A program made the translations under genes and the position numbers. Shown one piece after another: positions 1 to 8,280 of a stretch of 64,000 nucleotides of DNA. The notes under the pieces were generated by a model, which had not been told where the DNA came from, made no database searches, and worked only from the letters and a program-made list of their open reading frames with translations. How positions within the stretch are numbered: the first letter of the stretch is position 1; each line of letters starts with the position of its first letter. Origin of the DNA: Saccharothrix sp. S26 (GTDB taxonomy: Bacteria > Actinomycetota > Actinomycetes > Mycobacteriales > Pseudonocardiaceae); assembly GCF_021390395.1 (NCBI RefSeq), contig NZ_JAJUWT010000030.1, positions 1 through 64,000 on the forward strand, written 5' to 3'.

Positions 1-3
1 GTT

Positions 4-31
4 GGGGGGGGGGCGCCCCGGGGGGCCCCCC
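4..31. repeat. G-run and back-to-back GC palindromes
   Basis: A run of ten G (4-13) is followed by the perfect palindrome GGGGCGCCCC (10-19) and then six G plus six C (20-31). It lies just downstream of the stop codon of the leftward haem peroxidase fragment, so it could act as a terminator-like structure. There is no U-tract equivalent. Homopolymer tracts like this are also prone to sequencing error. Confidence 0.4.
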
Positions 32-41
32 ACCACCGGGG

Positions 42-1091
42 TCAGTCGCCGAGCGGGTTGAGCAGGTCGGCCTTGCCCTCGAACGCGAACAGCAGCAGGT
101 CCGTCATCCGGAACGTCCGCGCGTCCGGCCCGAACTCCGGCCGCCACGACGGCTCGCGCACGATCGACGTGCGGCTGCCCTCGATGGCGCGGTGGAACAC
201 CTCGGCCACGATCCGGCCGCCGACCGGCCCGAGCCTGCCGCCGTGGAACTCCGCCTCGCGCAGCACGTACAGCCACAACGGGGTCGCGGCGGTCACCGCG
301 GCCTTCTGCGCGTCGGTCAACGACTCCAGCGACGCGCCCCGGTCGCCGACGAGGATCTGCTCCTCGGTCAACGCGGGCACGCCCAGGAACCCGGCCATCT
401 GCTGCCCGCCGGCCAGCCGCACCATGTCCGCCCGGGTCAGGTTGCGGAACGCCAGGTTGCGCTGGATCTCCGGGATCTCGCTGCCACGACCGTCGAACGT
501 GCCCGCCGGCAGCCGCGTCAGCGGGTTGACCAGCAGGCTGTCCACCCGCTTGGTCACGTTGCCGCCGTCGGCGGTGGGCGGCGCGAGGTCCGGCCGGTCG
601 GCCTCGGTGAAGTCGTACAGCCGGCGGAAGTCGGCGATCCAGTTCGTCGGCAGGGTGTCGACCGCTCCCGAGTTCGGGTCGTCCAGGTCCGGCAGCGCCG
701 ACCCCGGGTCGAAGTTGCCGGACGTGCCGGTGAAGGCGAACAGCAGGAACAGCGTGGCCGGACCGGTCGTGGTGAACACCCGGTTCCACTGGTAGGCGTC
801 CCGGATCATGCTGTGCCCCAACCGGTACGCGGCCACCGAGAACTCCAGCGGCATCGTCGGGTGCAGGCCGTGCGGCGTGCCGCGGCCGGGTGCCTCGAAG
901 AACCGCCGGCCGCGGGTGAAGACGTCGTCCACGATCGCCGGGTCCACGATGCGCGGCAGGAAGTCGGTGCGCAGCATCCACTGGTAGTGGCGCACCACCT
1001 GCTCCCGCGCCGCGGCGAACAACCGCTGCCCGGTGAGCCCGCGCAGCGCCAGCTCGTCCACGACCCGGCCGGGCAACCCGCAGGTCGGGCC
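42..1091 (-). pseudogene. 5'-truncated animal-type haem peroxidase
   Basis: The last 340 or so residues of an animal-type haem peroxidase can be read. Visible family signals include a stretch resembling 'HYQWMLRTDFLPRIV' followed by 'RLGHSMIRDAYQWNR', which contains the proximal haem His and its Asn partner. The N-terminal half of the family, which carries the distal His/Asp, the calcium loop and the 'RNDEN' region, is absent. Similarity stops abruptly at about 1085, where the frame enters the promoter side of the rightward methyltransferase gene. A GTG at 1059-1061 could start a fragment, but it would lack the catalytic distal side. I read it as a deletion relic. Family recognition is by eye; a profile search would confirm the break point. 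Confidence 0.6.
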
Positions 1092-1154
1092 CTTCCTGAG
1101 AGAACCTGTGAATTCCGCCGCGTGCCGCCCTGCCTCATCCCTTACCGTGACGGC

Positions 1155-1838
1155 GTGTTCCCCGACTTCCACCGCGCGCCCAACATCGCCGACCACCCCG
1201 ACCTCTACGAGCGGGAGAACGAGGCGATCGACCCTGACGGGCGGTTGTGGCGCGCGCTGCGCGAGCAGGCCGACTGGAGCGGGCGGACGCTGCTCGACCT
1301 CGGCTGCGGCACGGGGTTCTGGCTGCCGCGGTACGCGGCGGACGCGGCCGAGGTGATCGGGGTCGAGCCGGACCCGGACCTGCTGGCCAGGGCCGCGGGC
1401 CGGGGGAGCGCGCGGCACGGTTCGGCCGAGCACCTGCCGTTGCCCGACGCGAGCGTGGACGTCGTGCACGCCCGGTTCGCCTACTTCTTCCCGCCGGACT
1501 GCGGGCCCGGTCTGGCCGAGGTGCGCCGCGTGCTGCGCCCCGGCGGCACGTTGGTCGTGATCGACAACGACTGGCGGCACGGCGAGTTCGCCGACCTGCT
1601 CGCCGCCTCGCCGTGGGCGTCCGCGCAGGGGACCGCCGGCACGACCGACGCGTGGTGGCGGGCGCGGGGCGCGGCGCGGACCGAGGTGATGTCGTCGTGG
1701 CGGTGCCGTGACGCGGCGGAACTGGAAGCCGTGCTGCGCATCGAGTTCCCCGGCGAGGTGGTGGACGGCTGGGTCCGCGCCCACCCCGGTCGGCGGGAGT
1801 TGAGCTACGGCTACGTGCTGTTCACCGTCACCGCTTGA
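1155..1838 (+). CDS. class I SAM-dependent methyltransferase
   Basis: A 227-residue Rossmann-type methyltransferase of the Methyltransf_11 kind. Motif I is seen as LLDLGCGTGFWLPRYA near residue 50, the acidic adenosine-binding segment as VIGVEPD, motif II/III as the SVDVVHARFAYFF region, and a typical 'EVRRVLRPGGTLVVI' strand follows. The substrate cannot be told from sequence. The GTG at 1155 is chosen because an upstream TACCGT (1144-1149) is placed as a -10 box for a leaderless transcript and no ribosome-binding site precedes any nearby start. The 5' side abuts the broken haem peroxidase, so its original upstream region may have been lost in the same deletion. Confidence 0.75.
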   Translation: MFPDFHRAPNIADHPDLYERENEAIDPDGRLWRALREQADWSGRTLLDLGCGTGFWLPRYAADAAEVIGVEPDPDLLARAAGRGSARHGSAEHLPLPDASVDVVHARFAYFFPPDCGPGLAEVRRVLRPGGTLVVIDNDWRHGEFADLLAASPWASAQGTAGTTDAWWRARGAARTEVMSSWRCRDAAELEAVLRIEFPGEVVDGWVRAHPGRRELSYGYVLFTVTA

Positions 1839-1896
1839 CCGTGCCCCTGGGGCACGCGTTAAACAGGCGGCGAGACAGTACCGAGGGGGAGCGCGC

Positions 1897-2631
1897 ATGA
1901 TCGACTACACCACGCACAGCCGGTTCAGCGATCCCGGTCCGTTGGCCGGGTGGCTGGACGAGGTCGGGACGGGTTCGGCGCAGTGGCGGCGGGTCGCGTC
2001 CGGGTTGGTGTTCCACTACTGGGGCAACGGGCCCATCACCGAGCACGGGTTCCCGGTGGAGCGGCTGGCGGAGGTCGACCTCCGGTACGCGGCGGACATG
2101 TTCGCCCGGTTGCACGAGCTCAACCCGGCGCCGTTGGGGCAGCGGCGCGCGACGACGGAGCGGATCGTGGGGTGCTGCCGCGACTTCACGTTGCTGTTCG
2201 TGTCGATGGCACGCCACCACGGCGTGCCGGCGCGGTCGCGGGTCGGGTTCGCCGGGTACCTCGTGCCCGGGTGGTACTTGGACCACGTGGTGGCCGAGGT
2301 GTGGGACGGAGAGCGGTGGCGGTTGGTCGACCCGCAGTTCGCCGACGGGGAGGTGGACCTGATGGACGTGCCGCGCGACCGGTTCCTGGTCGGGGCCGAC
2401 GCGTGGCGGGCGGCGCGGTCGGGTGCGATCGCCCCGGACCGGTTCGCGGTGTCGCCGGAGCTGACCGTGCCCGGCACGCGCGGGCTGACCCAGGTGCGGC
2501 ACGACCTCGTGCAGGACCTCGCGTCGCTGAACAAGCACGAGATGATCCTCTGGGACCTGTGGGGCCCGTTGAGCGACGCGCCCGAACTGTCCGAGAGGAC
2601 ATCACCGCCGCCGACGAGCTGGCCGCCCTGA
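1897..2631 (+). CDS. transglutaminase-like domain protein (frameshifted)
   Basis: A 244-residue reading frame starts at an ATG preceded by the purine-rich GAGGGGGA. It shows the transglutaminase/papain-like fold: a Cys in 'IVGCCRDFTLLFVSMARHHG', a His in 'WYLDHVVAEVW' and an Asp in 'WRLVDPQF', which together form a plausible Cys-His-Asp triad. The last 11 or so residues (ERTSPPPTSWPP) do not look native. The expected C-terminal helix, with 'EDITAADELAAL' and 'YRVPPVITSLD', continues in another frame to 2750. Removing two bases from CCGAGAGGAC (2590-2599) restores one protein of about 283 residues. The catalytic part is complete, so the product may still fold. Either a sequencing error or a recent inactivating duplication of GA would explain it. 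Confidence 0.65.
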   Translation: MIDYTTHSRFSDPGPLAGWLDEVGTGSAQWRRVASGLVFHYWGNGPITEHGFPVERLAEVDLRYAADMFARLHELNPAPLGQRRATTERIVGCCRDFTLLFVSMARHHGVPARSRVGFAGYLVPGWYLDHVVAEVWDGERWRLVDPQFADGEVDLMDVPRDRFLVGADAWRAARSGAIAPDRFAVSPELTVPGTRGLTQVRHDLVQDLASLNKHEMILWDLWGPLSDAPELSERTSPPPTSWPP

Positions 2632-2750
2632 TGCGGGCTCCCGGCACGGACCTGGCGGCGCTCTTCGAGGCCGGACCCTACCGCGTGCCACCCGTGATCA
2701 CGTCGCTCGACCAGGCCGCTCAGTCGCCGGTGGAGGTCGTGCTGCGCTGA
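2595..2750 (+). other. displaced C-terminus of the transglutaminase-like gene
   Basis: This stretch encodes, in a frame different from the upstream 1897 gene, the run EDITAADELAALMRAP and then YRVPPVITSLDQAAQSP, ending at a TGA at 2748-2750. It completes the upstream protein if a 2-nt duplication near 2595 is removed. It is not an independent gene: there is no start codon or ribosome-binding site of its own. Confidence 0.55.
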
Positions 2751-3360
2751 GCCGCGTACCGGGGCCGAGGCGGTGCATCACGGCCAGGTAGGAGGCGGTC
2801 CGCTCGGCGAGGAACGCCGGCGCCAACCGCCACGCCCGTTCGTCGCCGCCCGCCGGCTCCCGGTCCAGCAGGGCGCGTGGCAGCGGCGCGTCCCGTCCGG
2901 TGTGGACGTCGCCCCGAAAAACTCTCGTGCACCGCGGGCGGGGCCGCCGGGGGGTACGGCAGCTCCACGCTGCGCGACCCGTACGGTCCGCCCACCAGGT
3001 AGGTGATCGACCGGTGCGGGAAACCCAGGCCCAGGTCGATCGCCTGCGGCGAGACCGGAAGCTCGGGCGGCACGCCGTAGTGCGGCGTGCCGTAGGGGTC
3101 GTCCACCAGTGCCAGGCTCAACGACCGGGCGTGCACGGACAGGGAGCACGCCAGCGCGTCCGCCGCGGTCGGCGAGTTCTCCGATGGCCGGCGCCGGCGG
3201 GCCGAGCATGCCGAAGTCCTGCCGCGCCGCCACGCGCAGGCGAGGTCCGGGCAGCCCCAAACCCGGCGGCGGCCGGCTCCAGCACGGCCGCGACCGCCCG
3301 GTCCGACACCAGCAGGTCGACCCCGCCGAGCGGACCACCGTCAGGTCGTCCAGGGGCAGT
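2745..3360 (-). pseudogene. decayed AraC-family regulator (ligand-domain relic)
   Basis: No single frame is open, but pieces in three leftward frames line up in order as the N-terminal ligand-binding domain of AraC-type regulators (Arabinose_bd type). The order is LLVSDRAVAAVLEPAAAGFG, then LRVAARQDFGMLGPPAPAIG, then SVHARSLSLALVDDPYG, 'QAIDLGLGFPHRSITYLVGG', 'PAVHESF', and finally 'PRALLDREPAGGDERAWRL'. At least three frameshifts separate them, and the C-terminal double helix-turn-helix is missing. The relic sits between the transglutaminase-like gene and the flavin monooxygenase, which it may once have controlled. The identification rests on the pattern of the pieces only. Confidence 0.45.
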
Positions 3361-3413
3361 ACTTGTCGTCCCCGGTCAAGAACGTCCCCGGCCGGTCCAC
3401 CACACTGAGGGGC

Positions 3414-4919
3414 ATGACCACTCCCGAGCACCTCGACGTCGTGATCGTGGGCGCCGGACTGTCCGGTGTCGGCGCGGCCTGCCGGCTGCGCACCGAGTGC
3501 CCGGACAAGTCCGTCGCGATCCTCGAGGCCCGCGACGCGATGGGCGGGACGTGGGACCTCTTCCGCTACCCGGGCATCCGGTCGGACTCGGACATGTTCA
3601 CCCTCGGCTACCCGTTCAAGCCGTGGCGCGAGGCGCAGTCGATCGCGGACGGCCCGTCGATCCTCGACTACATCCGCCGGACCGCGGCGGAGTTCGGCAT
3701 CGACCGGCTCGTGCGCTACCGGACCAGGGTGGTCGCCGCCGACTTCTCCACCGAGACCGCCCGGTGGACGGTGACGGTCCGCCGCCACGAGGAGGACGGC
3801 GGCGTCTCGGAGGACGTGATCACCTGCGACTTCCTCTACTCCTGCACCGGCTACTACGACTACGCGCAGGGCCACGACCCGGTGTTCCCCGGCGTCGAGT
3901 CGTTCCGCGGCGAGGTCGTGCGGCCGCAGTTCTGGCCCGAAAACCTCGACCACGCGGGCAAGCGGGTGGTCGTCATCGGGAGCGGGGCGACGGCGGTGAC
4001 GCTGGTGCCGGCGATGGCCGCGACCGCCGCGCACGTCACCATGCTGCAACGGTCGCCGACGTGGATCGGGGTGGTGCCCGGCCGCGACAAGCTCGCCGAC
4101 CGGGCCCGCGCGCTGCTGCCCGCCGCCGCCGCGCACCGGCTGATCCGCACCAAGAACATCCTGTTCGGGCTGGCGTTCTACCAGTTCTGCCGCCGCCGGC
4201 CGCGGGCCGCGCGCAAGCTGCTCACCCGCCTCAACACCAAGGCGCTGCGGGACGCGGACACCGTCCGCGAGCACTTCACGCCCACCTACGACCCGTGGGA
4301 CCAGCGGCTGTGCGCGATCCCGGACGCCGACCTGTTCCGGGCGCTCAAGACCGGCCGCGCGTCGGTCGTCACCGACCACGTCGACACGTTCACGCCCGAC
4401 GGCGTGCGGCTGCGGTCGGGCCGGGAGCTGCCCGCGGACATCGTCGTCACGGCCACCGGCCTGCGCCTGCTCGCGCTCGGCGGCATCGCGCCCAGCGTGG
4501 ACGGGCGGCGGGTGGAGCTGTCCGAGCAGGTCATCTGGCGTGGCGCGATGATCACCGGGCTGCCGAACCTCGCCGTCTGCGTCGGCTACACCAACGCCTC
4601 CTGGACGTTGCGCGCCGACCTGACCTCACGCCTGGTGTGCCGGGTGGTCAGGCACATGGACCGGCACGGGTACGCGTCCGTCGTGCCGGAGCCCGACCGC
4701 CCCCTGGCCCGCCGCCCGCTGCTCGACCTGGCCTCCGGGTACATCCAGCGGGCCGTCGACGCCTTCCCCCGGCAGGGTGACCGCGGCCCGTGGCGGGTGC
4801 GGCAGAACTACGTGCTCGACGCGGTGTCGACGTTGCGCGGCGACCTCGGCCGGGAGCTCGTCGGCACGCCCCGCGCGCGGCTGAGCCGGGCCACGACCAG
4901 GTCGACCACGGGCCGGTAG
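3414..4919 (+). CDS. EthA-like flavin monooxygenase (Baeyer-Villiger type)
   Basis: A 501-residue class B flavoprotein monooxygenase, expected to use FAD, NADPH and O2 to oxygenate a ketone, thioamide or similar substrate. It shows the FAD motif VIVGAGLSG at residues 10-18, the EthA-family block 'MGGTWDLFRYPGIRSDSD', a second nucleotide motif VVIGSGATAV near residue 190, and 'YDPWDQRLC' plus 'VGYTNASWTLRADL', all typical of mycobacterial EthA relatives. The Baeyer-Villiger fingerprint FxGxxxHxxxWP reads FRGEVVRPQFWP (residues 164-175), with Arg170 where the His is expected, so activity could differ from the family. ATG 3414 is preceded by GAGGGG. Its last 110 or so bases overlap the convergent gene ending at 4808. 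Confidence 0.85.
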   Translation: MTTPEHLDVVIVGAGLSGVGAACRLRTECPDKSVAILEARDAMGGTWDLFRYPGIRSDSDMFTLGYPFKPWREAQSIADGPSILDYIRRTAAEFGIDRLVRYRTRVVAADFSTETARWTVTVRRHEEDGGVSEDVITCDFLYSCTGYYDYAQGHDPVFPGVESFRGEVVRPQFWPENLDHAGKRVVVIGSGATAVTLVPAMAATAAHVTMLQRSPTWIGVVPGRDKLADRARALLPAAAAHRLIRTKNILFGLAFYQFCRRRPRAARKLLTRLNTKALRDADTVREHFTPTYDPWDQRLCAIPDADLFRALKTGRASVVTDHVDTFTPDGVRLRSGRELPADIVVTATGLRLLALGGIAPSVDGRRVELSEQVIWRGAMITGLPNLAVCVGYTNASWTLRADLTSRLVCRVVRHMDRHGYASVVPEPDRPLARRPLLDLASGYIQRAVDAFPRQGDRGPWRVRQNYVLDAVSTLRGDLGRELVGTPRARLSRATTRSTTGR

Positions 4920-5674
4920 GCGCGCAGCCGGTCCGCGGGCGGGTCACCGACGGCCCGGTCGTGCGTGGCGATCCGGTAGATCAAGGCCCTCAGCAGCACC
5001 TGGTCCCACGCCGGCAGGTGCGACCACCGGTCGACCAGGCCCGGCGGGGCGCCGTACCAGCACAGGCAGTCCGCCACCGCGACCGCCGCCGCCCACGACG
5101 CGGGCCGCCAGTACGGCGGCCAGTCGATCACGGCGGGCGCCAGGCCGGGGGCGAACAGCACGTTGCCGGGCAGGTCGCCGTGCACGACCTGGGCGGGCAG
5201 CTCCACCGGGCGGCGGGCCGCGACCAGCGGTTCCAGCAGCTCTAGGGCCGCGGGGCCCACGTCGGCGGGCGACTCCTCCCAGGCGACCCGGTCGCCGAAC
5301 GACCACGGGTCGTCCCGCAGGTCGAGGTAGGCGGGTCGGGGCAGGTCGCGCACGGCGTCGTGGAACGCGATCCCGGCCCGCAGCACGTCGTCCGGCCGGC
5401 CGACGTCCGGCTCGCCGGCCACGAACCGGCACGCCTCCCACCCGTCGGCCACCCAGTCACCGGACACCGACCGCACGGGCGGCGCGACCCGGAACGCGGG
5501 CGACGGCGGCAGCGCGGCGAGCACGTCGGACCGCCACCGCGTCTCCGGCTCGAAGTCCACCGGCTTGAGGACGAGCTCACCGGCACGCCACGTGCCGCCC
5601 CGACCGCCCGGCAGCACGACGGGCTCGGCGGTGACGCCGAACGCGGCCAACACGGTCTGCGGGGGCCTCGGCAC
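4808..5674 (-). CDS. aminoglycoside-phosphotransferase-fold protein
   Basis: A 288-residue member of an actinobacterial family with the aminoglycoside phosphotransferase/choline kinase fold. The catalytic loop is visible as HGDLPGN near residue 165, followed by AVIDWPPYWRP in place of the usual metal-binding DxD-type segment. This loss of the second acidic pair suggests reduced or different chemistry. No resistance function can be inferred. The GTG at 5674 is preferred because a TACGAT (5682-5687, minus strand) is placed as a -10 box for a leaderless mRNA; a TTG at 5692 is the alternative. The 3' end overlaps the convergent monooxygenase gene by 112 nt, which is unusual but both frames look coding up to their ends. 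Confidence 0.75.
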   Translation of the reverse strand: MPRPPQTVLAAFGVTAEPVVLPGGRGGTWRAGELVLKPVDFEPETRWRSDVLAALPPSPAFRVAPPVRSVSGDWVADGWEACRFVAGEPDVGRPDDVLRAGIAFHDAVRDLPRPAYLDLRDDPWSFGDRVAWEESPADVGPAALELLEPLVAARRPVELPAQVVHGDLPGNVLFAPGLAPAVIDWPPYWRPASWAAAVAVADCLCWYGAPPGLVDRWSHLPAWDQVLLRALIYRIATHDRAVGDPPADRLRAYRPVVDLVVARLSRARGVPTSSRPRSPRNVDTASST

Positions 5675-5722
5675 GGACGAGATCGTAAGCAACCCCGCCG
5701 CCGGCGTTCGCCTGGCGGCCGG

Positions 5723-6487
5723 TTACGGGAGCTTGACGCCGGTCAGCTCCGCGCACGCGTCCAGCAGGCGTTCCTGCACGTCCACGTCGTAGGCGGCGGG
5801 GTTGGCCCGCAGCTCCCGGCGCCACTTGAAGTAGCGGCCGGTCACGGTGGCGGCGGGCTCGTCGGCGGTGGCCAGCCACACCTGGGTGTCCGCGCCGATC
5901 GGCAGCTCGTCGGTGGCGTCCGGGCCGCCGAGCTTGGTCTTGATCCAGCCCGGGTCGACGGCGTTGCTCAGCACGTCCGGCCACCGGCGCGCCACCGCGA
6001 ACGCCAGCACCACGTCCAGCAGCTTGGAGTCCGAGTACGCCTGCATGCCGTCCCACGGGCCGCGCTCGTGCTGGAGGTCGTCGAGGTCGGCCACGCCCCG
6101 CGCCTCCAGCCCCGACGTCAGGTACACCACGCGCCGAGGCCGGGGCACCAGGGCCGTGAGCAGGTAGGGCGCGAGCACGTTGACCTGGAACAACAGCTCC
6201 AGTCCGTCCTCGGTGACGGTCCGCTGGGGCAGCCCGCCGCCCAGCCCCGCGTTGTGGACGACCACGTCGAAGCCCTCGGCGGCGGCGGCCGCGAGCGCCC
6301 TGGTCTGCGCGAGGGACGCGAGGTCGCCGACCAGCACGCCGGCCGCGCCGGGCACGGCGGCCGTCGCGTCCTCGGCCCTCGCCTCGTCCCGCGCGTGCAG
6401 CACGACCCGGTGGCCCTGCGCCACCAGCGTCGCCGCCGTCTCGCGCCCGATACCGTCCGCCGACCCCGTGACCAGAACGCTCACCAT
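5723..6487 (-). CDS. short-chain dehydrogenase/reductase
   Basis: A 254-residue classical SDR. The nucleotide motif TGSADGIG lies at residues 7-14, NAG at the expected central position (VVHNAGLGGG), the catalytic Ser in 'VVYLTSG' and the catalytic YxxxK as YSDSK near residue 150. 'VDPGWIKTKLGG' matches the family's PG motif after the active site. The physiological substrate is unknown. It lies 30 nt upstream of the phosphotransferase-like gene and 34 nt downstream of the glycoside hydrolase-like gene on the same strand, so cotranscription is plausible. Confidence 0.85.
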   Translation of the reverse strand: MVSVLVTGSADGIGRETAATLVAQGHRVVLHARDEARAEDATAAVPGAAGVLVGDLASLAQTRALAAAAAEGFDVVVHNAGLGGGLPQRTVTEDGLELLFQVNVLAPYLLTALVPRPRRVVYLTSGLEARGVADLDDLQHERGPWDGMQAYSDSKLLDVVLAFAVARRWPDVLSNAVDPGWIKTKLGGPDATDELPIGADTQVWLATADEPAATVTGRYFKWRRELRANPAAYDVDVQERLLDACAELTGVKLP

Positions 6488-6521
6488 GCGCCGGAGCCTA
6501 TCCTGGGAGCGTTCCCACGGC

Positions 6522-8183
6522 TCAGCCGTGCACCTGCCACCGCGCGAGCTGCCCGGCGGGCCACCCGGTGTTCCCGCTGAACCGCAGCCGCACGTGCCGC
6601 GCGCTCAGCCCGGCGGGCAGGGCGACGGTGACCGCGTTGCCGGTCGCCGGGTCGAACACGTACCCGGTCGCGCCGACGGCCGTGGTGAACGCCGAGCCGT
6701 CCGCGCTCGCCTCCACCGCGATGGTCTGGGTCCGCCTGCCCCACGCCGGGTTCGGCGGCAGGCTCAACGTCATCCGGCGGGGCGCGGCCACCGTGCCGAG
6801 GTCCACCCCGATCCACTGCGGGAACGCGCCGTTCGCGCTCTCCCAGTAGCTGTTCGGGTCGGCGTCCACCGCGTACTGGCTGCCGTAGTGCTGGGTCTGG
6901 CTGCTCTGCGTGGTGGGCCGGCCCGCGGCCAGGTCGCGCTCGACCGGCGGGGTGTCGGTGGGCATCGGCTTGGTGGGGCGGACGGCGGTCAGCGCGAGCT
7001 GCCCCTTGAGCATCCGGCCGCCGTCCCCGGTGAGCCGCAGGTAGTAGTCCGACGAGCAGCGCGTGCCGTCCTCGTCCAATGCCAGGAACCCGGAGCCGAC
7101 CGGGATGCCCGCCTGCGTCTCCGGTGTCTTGGCGATCTGGTTGGCCTCGTTGTACTCGTCGAACATGGAGATGTAGAGGCCCTGTGCGCCCAGGCGGACC
7201 ATGTTGTAGAACTGCCGCCACATGAAGTCGCCGTGCGCCCGCTGCCTCCGGGAGAGGTCGCCGGGCAGGACGCACGGCTGGTAGTCGATGCCGAGGCGGT
7301 CGCACTCCGCCTGGTCGGGTGAGTTCACGTTCGCGTAGAAGTGGTCGGAGTCGGCGGCGTTGCCGATCCGGCCCACCATCCACGGCGAGAGCATGTGGAA
7401 GCTGCGGTAGACGCCGCCGAACCCGGGCCGCGAGTCCTCGACCTCGCGCCGCCAGTGCGTGGGCACGCCGCCGATCAGGTAGACGCCCTGGCCCTTGAAC
7501 CAGTCGACCACGTCCTGGCACTGCTGCGGGGTGAACGGCCGGCCGGGGTCGTTGAAGCCGAAGCCCCACACGCAGACCACGGGCTTGCCGTTCTGGCGGG
7601 CGTACATGGGGGACGAGGTGTGCGCCCGCATCTTGCCCGTCCAGTCGGCTTTGATCTCCGACTGCATGTTCGTCCAGTTCGTGACGTCGTACATGACGTA
7701 GAACTTCACGCCGTGCGCCTCGGCGGCCCGCCGCACGTGCGCGGTGACGGCGTCGCGGATCGGGCCCTCGCCGCCGGTCGGGTCGAACCGCTGGAGCGCG
7801 GCGGTGTCGCAGCCGTACTCGCGCATCCAGCGGAAGTGCACGTCCACGGTCTGGTAGTCGTGGTTGGAGAACACGGTCGCCGGTCGACCGTCGCCCAGGG
7901 CGCCGAACGCGGTCGGGTACCTCGCCGCGTAGTCGGTCATGTCCGGCCACGACTGGAGCGCGTGGTTGGTCGGCGACGGCGGCCTGCTCCAGTCGTCGCT
8001 CCAGTGCCACCAGCCGTCGATCGGGGAGTTGTCGCCCCGGGCGGCGAACCAGCCCTGGTAGCCGACGGTGATCTTGCCGACCACGTCGCCGGGAGGGCTC
8101 GCCGCGGTCGCGGGGCTCGACGTGGCGGCCAGGGCGGAGGCGGCCAGGGCCGACCCGAGAAACGTCCTGCGTGACAGGGGCAC
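6522..8183 (-). CDS. secreted glycoside hydrolase-like protein with discoidin domain
   Basis: A 553-residue exported protein. GTG 8183 is chosen because AAGGAGCG precedes it at good spacing and the protein then begins with a twin-arginine signal (SRRTFLG, then an Ala-rich core ending TATSSPATA-like). Residues of about 50-400 resemble the (beta/alpha)8 GH71/GH99-type module: VGYQGWF near the start, 'GWWHWSDDW', 'RWMREYGCD', 'VWGFGFND' and 'YISMFDEYNEANQI', the last giving candidate acidic catalytic residues. Residues from about 407 to the end form an F5/8 type C (discoidin) carbohydrate-binding module (GYVFDPATGN..., HVRLRFSGNTGWPAGQ). Action on an extracellular alpha-glucan or mannan is an inference from the fold. 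Confidence 0.8.
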   Translation of the reverse strand: MPLSRRTFLGSALAASALAATSSPATAASPPGDVVGKITVGYQGWFAARGDNSPIDGWWHWSDDWSRPPSPTNHALQSWPDMTDYAARYPTAFGALGDGRPATVFSNHDYQTVDVHFRWMREYGCDTAALQRFDPTGGEGPIRDAVTAHVRRAAEAHGVKFYVMYDVTNWTNMQSEIKADWTGKMRAHTSSPMYARQNGKPVVCVWGFGFNDPGRPFTPQQCQDVVDWFKGQGVYLIGGVPTHWRREVEDSRPGFGGVYRSFHMLSPWMVGRIGNAADSDHFYANVNSPDQAECDRLGIDYQPCVLPGDLSRRQRAHGDFMWRQFYNMVRLGAQGLYISMFDEYNEANQIAKTPETQAGIPVGSGFLALDEDGTRCSSDYYLRLTGDGGRMLKGQLALTAVRPTKPMPTDTPPVERDLAAGRPTTQSSQTQHYGSQYAVDADPNSYWESANGAFPQWIGVDLGTVAAPRRMTLSLPPNPAWGRRTQTIAVEASADGSAFTTAVGATGYVFDPATGNAVTVALPAGLSARHVRLRFSGNTGWPAGQLARWQVHG

Positions 8184-8280
8184 CGCACGCTCCTTCGTTG
8201 GAGGGACGACACCAGGATGCAAGAAGTGAGCAGCATCACGCAATAAGTCGACAGACCGGATTCTCGGGTCGGACCGGGAA

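Noticed and set aside
42..1898. One long leftward frame covering the haem peroxidase fragment and the methyltransferase region
   Set aside because: Above about 1090 the translation is low-complexity Arg/Pro/Gly/Val shadow sequence opposite a clear methyltransferase; only the lower part has family resemblance.
4808..4919. Overlap of two convergent genes as evidence that one is spurious
   Set aside because: Both proteins keep recognisable family sequence close to their ends, so a true 112-nt antisense overlap is more likely than a wrong call.
4808..5674. Aminoglycoside resistance gene
   Set aside because: Only the fold matches; the second metal-binding acidic motif is altered and the closest-looking relatives are actinobacterial proteins of unknown role.
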